Position numbers and translations under genes: made by a program
Shown here: one piece after another, positions 60,760-64,000 of the stretch
How the letters are laid out: the number at the start of each line of letters is the position of its first letter
Numbering within the stretch: the stretch's first letter is position 1
Notes under the pieces: generated by a model
Seen by the model: the letters and a program-made list of their open reading frames with translations, nothing else
Told to the model about the DNA's origin: nothing
Databases searched by the model: none
Source of the DNA: an uncultured Nitrospiraceae bacterium
Lineage (GTDB): Bacteria; Nitrospirota; Thermodesulfovibrionia; Thermodesulfovibrionales; Thermodesulfovibrionaceae
Direction of reading: 5' to 3'
Assembly (NCBI GenBank): GCA_937139565.1
Contig: CAKZQH010000021.1
Coordinates: 1 to 64,000 of the forward strand
DNA length: 64,000 bases

Positions 60760-60995
60760 TTTTTTTCCTGTTCCTCCATCTCCTTAAATATCTTTTCGAA
60801 AATCTCTAATGCCTGCTTAGCTTCCGATGGCTCCATTTTGTTTATTGCAAATCCTGCATGAACTAAAACATAGTCTCCTATTTGTGCCTCGTCAGGAAGA
60901 AGCATAAGGCTTATCTGTTTGCGTAAGCCCATCACATCAACTGTTGCCATAACTCCTTCAATTTCTATTATTTTTGATGGGACTGCAAGGCACAT
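60741..60995 (-). CDS. hypC: HypC/HybG/HupF family hydrogenase chaperone
   Basis: MCLAVPSKIIEIEG N-terminus (start moved 4 codons in from the ORF-track start so that Met-Cys is N-terminal). Confidence 0.93.
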   Translation of the reverse strand: MCLAVPSKIIEIEGVMATVDVMGLRKQISLMLLPDEAQIGDYVLVHAGFAINKMEPSEAKQALEIFEKIFKEMEEQEKNWLTDS

Positions 60996-61456
60996 TTTAT
61001 CCCCCAATTTTCAAGTATTTTTAAGACTTCTTCGATTAACAGATTTAGTTTACCAGCTATAGTCGGAGTCAGGTCAAGTCCGATATCAATTGAAAGAGGT
61101 TGAATTCCAACAAGCACCAATTCCTCAGGCATTGTTCCCATTAATCGGGCAACTTCTATTAAATCCTGAACACCTACATGGTGGGCAGAAAGCTTACTTT
61201 TAAGATATGGTGGAATATCCTCTCCTCTTAAGACTTTCATAAATCCAGGTTCTTTGTGGAAATCAACAACATCTATTAGTATCATTTTTCTATATTTTTC
61301 CAAATATGGTAAAAGCTCAAGACCAAGTGTTCCACCATCAATGATTTCTACCTCTGGGTTAAAAGTATAATTATTTTTTAAAATCTCTGCTACTTTTGGT
61401 CCTGTGCCTTCGTCTTGCATAAGAATATTTCCAACTCCAATTATACCTATATCCAT
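60968..61456 (-). CDS. HyaD/HybD-type [NiFe] hydrogenase maturation protease
   Basis: IGVGNILMQDEGTGPKVAEIL, IDGGTLGLELLPYL, LSAHHVGVQDLIEVARLMG. Confidence 0.94.
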   Translation of the reverse strand: MDIGIIGVGNILMQDEGTGPKVAEILKNNYTFNPEVEIIDGGTLGLELLPYLEKYRKMILIDVVDFHKEPGFMKVLRGEDIPPYLKSKLSAHHVGVQDLIEVARLMGTMPEELVLVGIQPLSIDIGLDLTPTIAGKLNLLIEEVLKILENWGIKCALQSHQK

Positions 61457-61470
61457 AGCTTTTCTCCAAT

Positions 61471-61500
61471 TAAAAAGCCCTCCTGCAATAGGAGGGCTTT
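61471..61500 (-). terminator. Intrinsic terminator/attenuator between hydrogenase structural and maturation genes
   Basis: Perfect AAAGCCCTCCT-ATTGC-AGGAGGGCTTT stem followed by U-run on the minus strand. Confidence 0.8.
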
Positions 61501-61520
61501 GTATTTGTGTTATTATTTTT

Positions 61521-63191
61521 TTATTCCTCTTTTACTTCAACAATGTGCATACCACATGCCATACAAGGGTCAAAGGAATGTATGGTTCTTAAAAGCTCAA
61601 GAGGCTGTTTTGAATCTGCAACAGGAGTATTCACAAGAGCTTCTTCAACAGGGCCTCTTACACCTTTATGATCCCTTGGTGAAAGATTCCAGGTAGATGG
61701 AACAACCATCTGATAATTCTCAATCTTCTTATTTTTAATCACTATATAGTGAGAAAGAGCACCACGAGGAGCATCATGCCAACCCATTCCCTTTGCCTCA
61801 GCAGGCCATGTCTTGGGATCCCATTTCTCAGTGTTGGCAATCTTATAATCGCCGTTTTTAATATTTGAGGCAAGCTCACTTATAAAGGATTTTGTCTTGT
61901 AAGCTGTTACAAGCGCAATAATTCCTCTTGCTGCAGTTCTACCAAGAGTTGAGAATAAAGCCTCTGGACCAACTCCAAGTTTTTTAAGCACCATATCAAC
62001 CGCTTCCTTTACCTCCTTATTGCCTGCTGCGTAGGCAACAAGCACTCTTGCAAGAGGACCAACCTCCATTGGAAGTTCTTCATATCTTGGAGCTTTACCC
62101 CAGCTGTATTTTCCATCCACATTAAGATACTCATATGGTGGCTTAGGTCCAGTGTAGTTTGGTGTGGTCTCTCCATCCCATGGATGAAGCCCTGCTTTTT
62201 CACCCTTTGAATATGTATAGTATGAGCGGGTTATGTATTCCATTATCTTTTTATGGTCAACAGGGTGTACTTCTTTCAGATTTTTATTCTTTATAATTCC
62301 AGCAGGTAGCCAGAGTTTTCCATTAGCCTCAGGATATTCACCACAAGCAAGGAAGTTTACATTACCTCCATAATTTGCCCAATCTTTGTAGAAGGAAGCA
62401 ACAGCAAGAAGATCAGGTATATATACCTTTTCAACAAATTCAATTGCCATGTCGGCATATTTATTAAGTGCTGCTATTGTACCAGCATTGATTGCATTCT
62501 GGCTTTCAGGATCTATTGGAATAGCCATTCCACCAACAAGGAATGTCTGAGGATGTGGATTCTTTGCACCTAGCATGGCCATCATCTTAATAACTTCCTT
62601 CTGCCAATCAAGTGCCTCAAGATAATGAGCCACTGCTAAAAGATTTGCCTCAGGAGGAAGTTTCATTGCAGGATGTCCCCAATAGCCATTGCTAAATATT
62701 CCAAGCTGGCCTCTTTCCACAAAGGCTTTAAGTTTGTCCTGCACAGCCTTAAAGTATGAGGTTGAGTTATTTGGCCAAGAAGAAATGCTCTTTGCAAGCT
62801 CTGAAGTCTTTGCTGGATCTGCTTTGAGGGCTGATACCACATCAACCCAATCAAGTGCATGTAGGTGATAGAAATGAATTACATGGTCCTGAACACACTG
62901 GTTTGCCATAATAAGGTTTCTCAAAAGATCTGCATTTCTTGGAACTTTTATCTTAAGAGCATCCTCTACTGCTCTAATTGAGGCAAGTGCATGAACAGTG
63001 GTGCAAACACCACAAAGTCTTTGAACAAAAACCCATGCTTCTCTGGGATCTCTTCCTTTAAGTATTACTTCTATACCACGCCACATTGTACATGAAGAAT
63101 AGGCATCTTTAACCTTTCCATCGGCAACTGTTGCCTCAACTCTTAAATGCCCTTCAATTCTTGTTACTGGATCAATTACTAATCTTGCCAT
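61521..63191 (-). CDS. [NiFe] hydrogenase large subunit
   Basis: RIEGHLR, RLCGVCTTVHA L1 motif, DPCMACGMH C-terminal motif. Confidence 0.97.
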   Translation of the reverse strand: MARLVIDPVTRIEGHLRVEATVADGKVKDAYSSCTMWRGIEVILKGRDPREAWVFVQRLCGVCTTVHALASIRAVEDALKIKVPRNADLLRNLIMANQCVQDHVIHFYHLHALDWVDVVSALKADPAKTSELAKSISSWPNNSTSYFKAVQDKLKAFVERGQLGIFSNGYWGHPAMKLPPEANLLAVAHYLEALDWQKEVIKMMAMLGAKNPHPQTFLVGGMAIPIDPESQNAINAGTIAALNKYADMAIEFVEKVYIPDLLAVASFYKDWANYGGNVNFLACGEYPEANGKLWLPAGIIKNKNLKEVHPVDHKKIMEYITRSYYTYSKGEKAGLHPWDGETTPNYTGPKPPYEYLNVDGKYSWGKAPRYEELPMEVGPLARVLVAYAAGNKEVKEAVDMVLKKLGVGPEALFSTLGRTAARGIIALVTAYKTKSFISELASNIKNGDYKIANTEKWDPKTWPAEAKGMGWHDAPRGALSHYIVIKNKKIENYQMVVPSTWNLSPRDHKGVRGPVEEALVNTPVADSKQPLELLRTIHSFDPCMACGMHIVEVKEE

Positions 63192-63206
63192 ACATGCCCC
63201 CTTTAT

Positions 63207-63980
63207 TTATTCCTTGTTTTCTTTTTTAGTTAAACCGGCTACTGCCATTGCGCCAAGCCCAATCTTGGCAAAGAAGGTATCTTTATTATCAACTCCTGCA
63301 TAAAATGGAGCATAAGCGTCCCAGAATTTTGGCTCTGAACAGGCAACACAGGGATGTCCTGCCATAACAGGCCAGCTTGTGCCATCATTCCACCTTATTG
63401 TCGGACAGTTGTGATAGGCAAAAGGTCCTTTGCAACCAAGTTCATACAGGCACCAACCAAGCCTATGTCCTTTATCTCCCCAAGTTTTTGCAAATTCTTG
63501 AGTATCGAAGTGCCCCCTTCTTTCACAGTTGTCATGAATAAGTATTCCATGGGCAAATAAAGGTCTTCCAAGATTATCAGTTTTTGGAAGCTTTCCAAAG
63601 GTAAGGAAGTAAACTACAGTGGCTGTGAAGTTTTCCACATTAAGTGGACAGCCAGGAAGATTAATTACTGGCTTATCTTTGATTATATCTCTTACTCCTA
63701 CAGCACCTGTTGGATTTGGTTTTGCTGCCGGAATTCCACCATAGGTGGCACAGGTTCCAATTGCAATAATTGCTGCTGCATCCTTTGCAACTTCTTTTAA
63801 AATATCAAGAGCTGATCTGCCACCAATACAGCAGTAAAGCCCTCCATCTTTTGTTGGAATTGAGCCTTCTACAACAACAAGATATTTTCCCTTATACTTA
63901 TGAATAGCATCATGAAGTGATTTTTCTGCCTGATGACCAGCTGCTGCCATGATTGTCTCATGGTATTCGAGAGATACCAC
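63207..63980 (-). CDS. [NiFe] hydrogenase small subunit (N-terminus beyond window edge)
   Basis: AIGTCATYGGIPAAKPNPTGA, NLPGCPLNVENFTATV, CYELGCKGP-like CLYELGCKGPFAYHNCP; the frame very likely extends past 64000. Confidence 0.95.
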   Translation of the reverse strand: MVSLEYHETIMAAAGHQAEKSLHDAIHKYKGKYLVVVEGSIPTKDGGLYCCIGGRSALDILKEVAKDAAAIIAIGTCATYGGIPAAKPNPTGAVGVRDIIKDKPVINLPGCPLNVENFTATVVYFLTFGKLPKTDNLGRPLFAHGILIHDNCERRGHFDTQEFAKTWGDKGHRLGWCLYELGCKGPFAYHNCPTIRWNDGTSWPVMAGHPCVACSEPKFWDAYAPFYAGVDNKDTFFAKIGLGAMAVAGLTKKENKE

Positions 63981-64000
63981 ATCAAGAACAATCTGGCCAA

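Noticed and set aside
61521-61560. Possible selenocysteine in the [NiFe] hydrogenase large subunit C-terminal motif
   Set aside because: The motif reads DPCMACGMH with normal Cys codons, so it is a standard [NiFe] enzyme.

Overview
This window is a gene-dense, AT-rich bacterial chromosome segment. The flagellar and [NiFe]-hydrogenase genes, the DUF116/DUF512 proteins and the overall gene set fit a thermophilic Nitrospirota/Thermodesulfovibrio-like organism, but that placement is inference. Most of it is compact core metabolism: glpX, radC, metG, holB, tmk, ubiD, pgk/gap, accA, dnaE, def/fmt/rsmB/rpe, nnr, rplI, dnaB, alr, era, recO, lpxK, fliC/flaG/fliD/fliS, tig/clpP/clpX, pyrE/pyrF, dcd, and a hydrogenase operon cut by the right edge. 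The best finding is absent from the ORF track. It is a 63-codon minus-strand frame at 50254..50445, at the end of the tig-clpP-clpX-ykgJ gene run. It has one in-frame UGA between two CXXC motifs, and a SECIS-like hairpin whose loop begins 18 nt after the UGA, which suggests a small dual-CXXC selenoprotein. Other missed items are a 31-aa AURKAIP1/COX24 (bS22/mS38-like) ribosomal protein at 7344..7439 and a 53-aa four-Cys protein at 43487..43648. Regulatory and structural findings include a flagellin leader with a sigma-28 promoter and two CsrA-like GGA sites, a PASTA-only protein in the position of a PASTA kinase, a LapA-LapB fusion, and clusters of long palindromic dispersed repeats. No CRISPR arrays, rRNAs or tRNAs were recognised.
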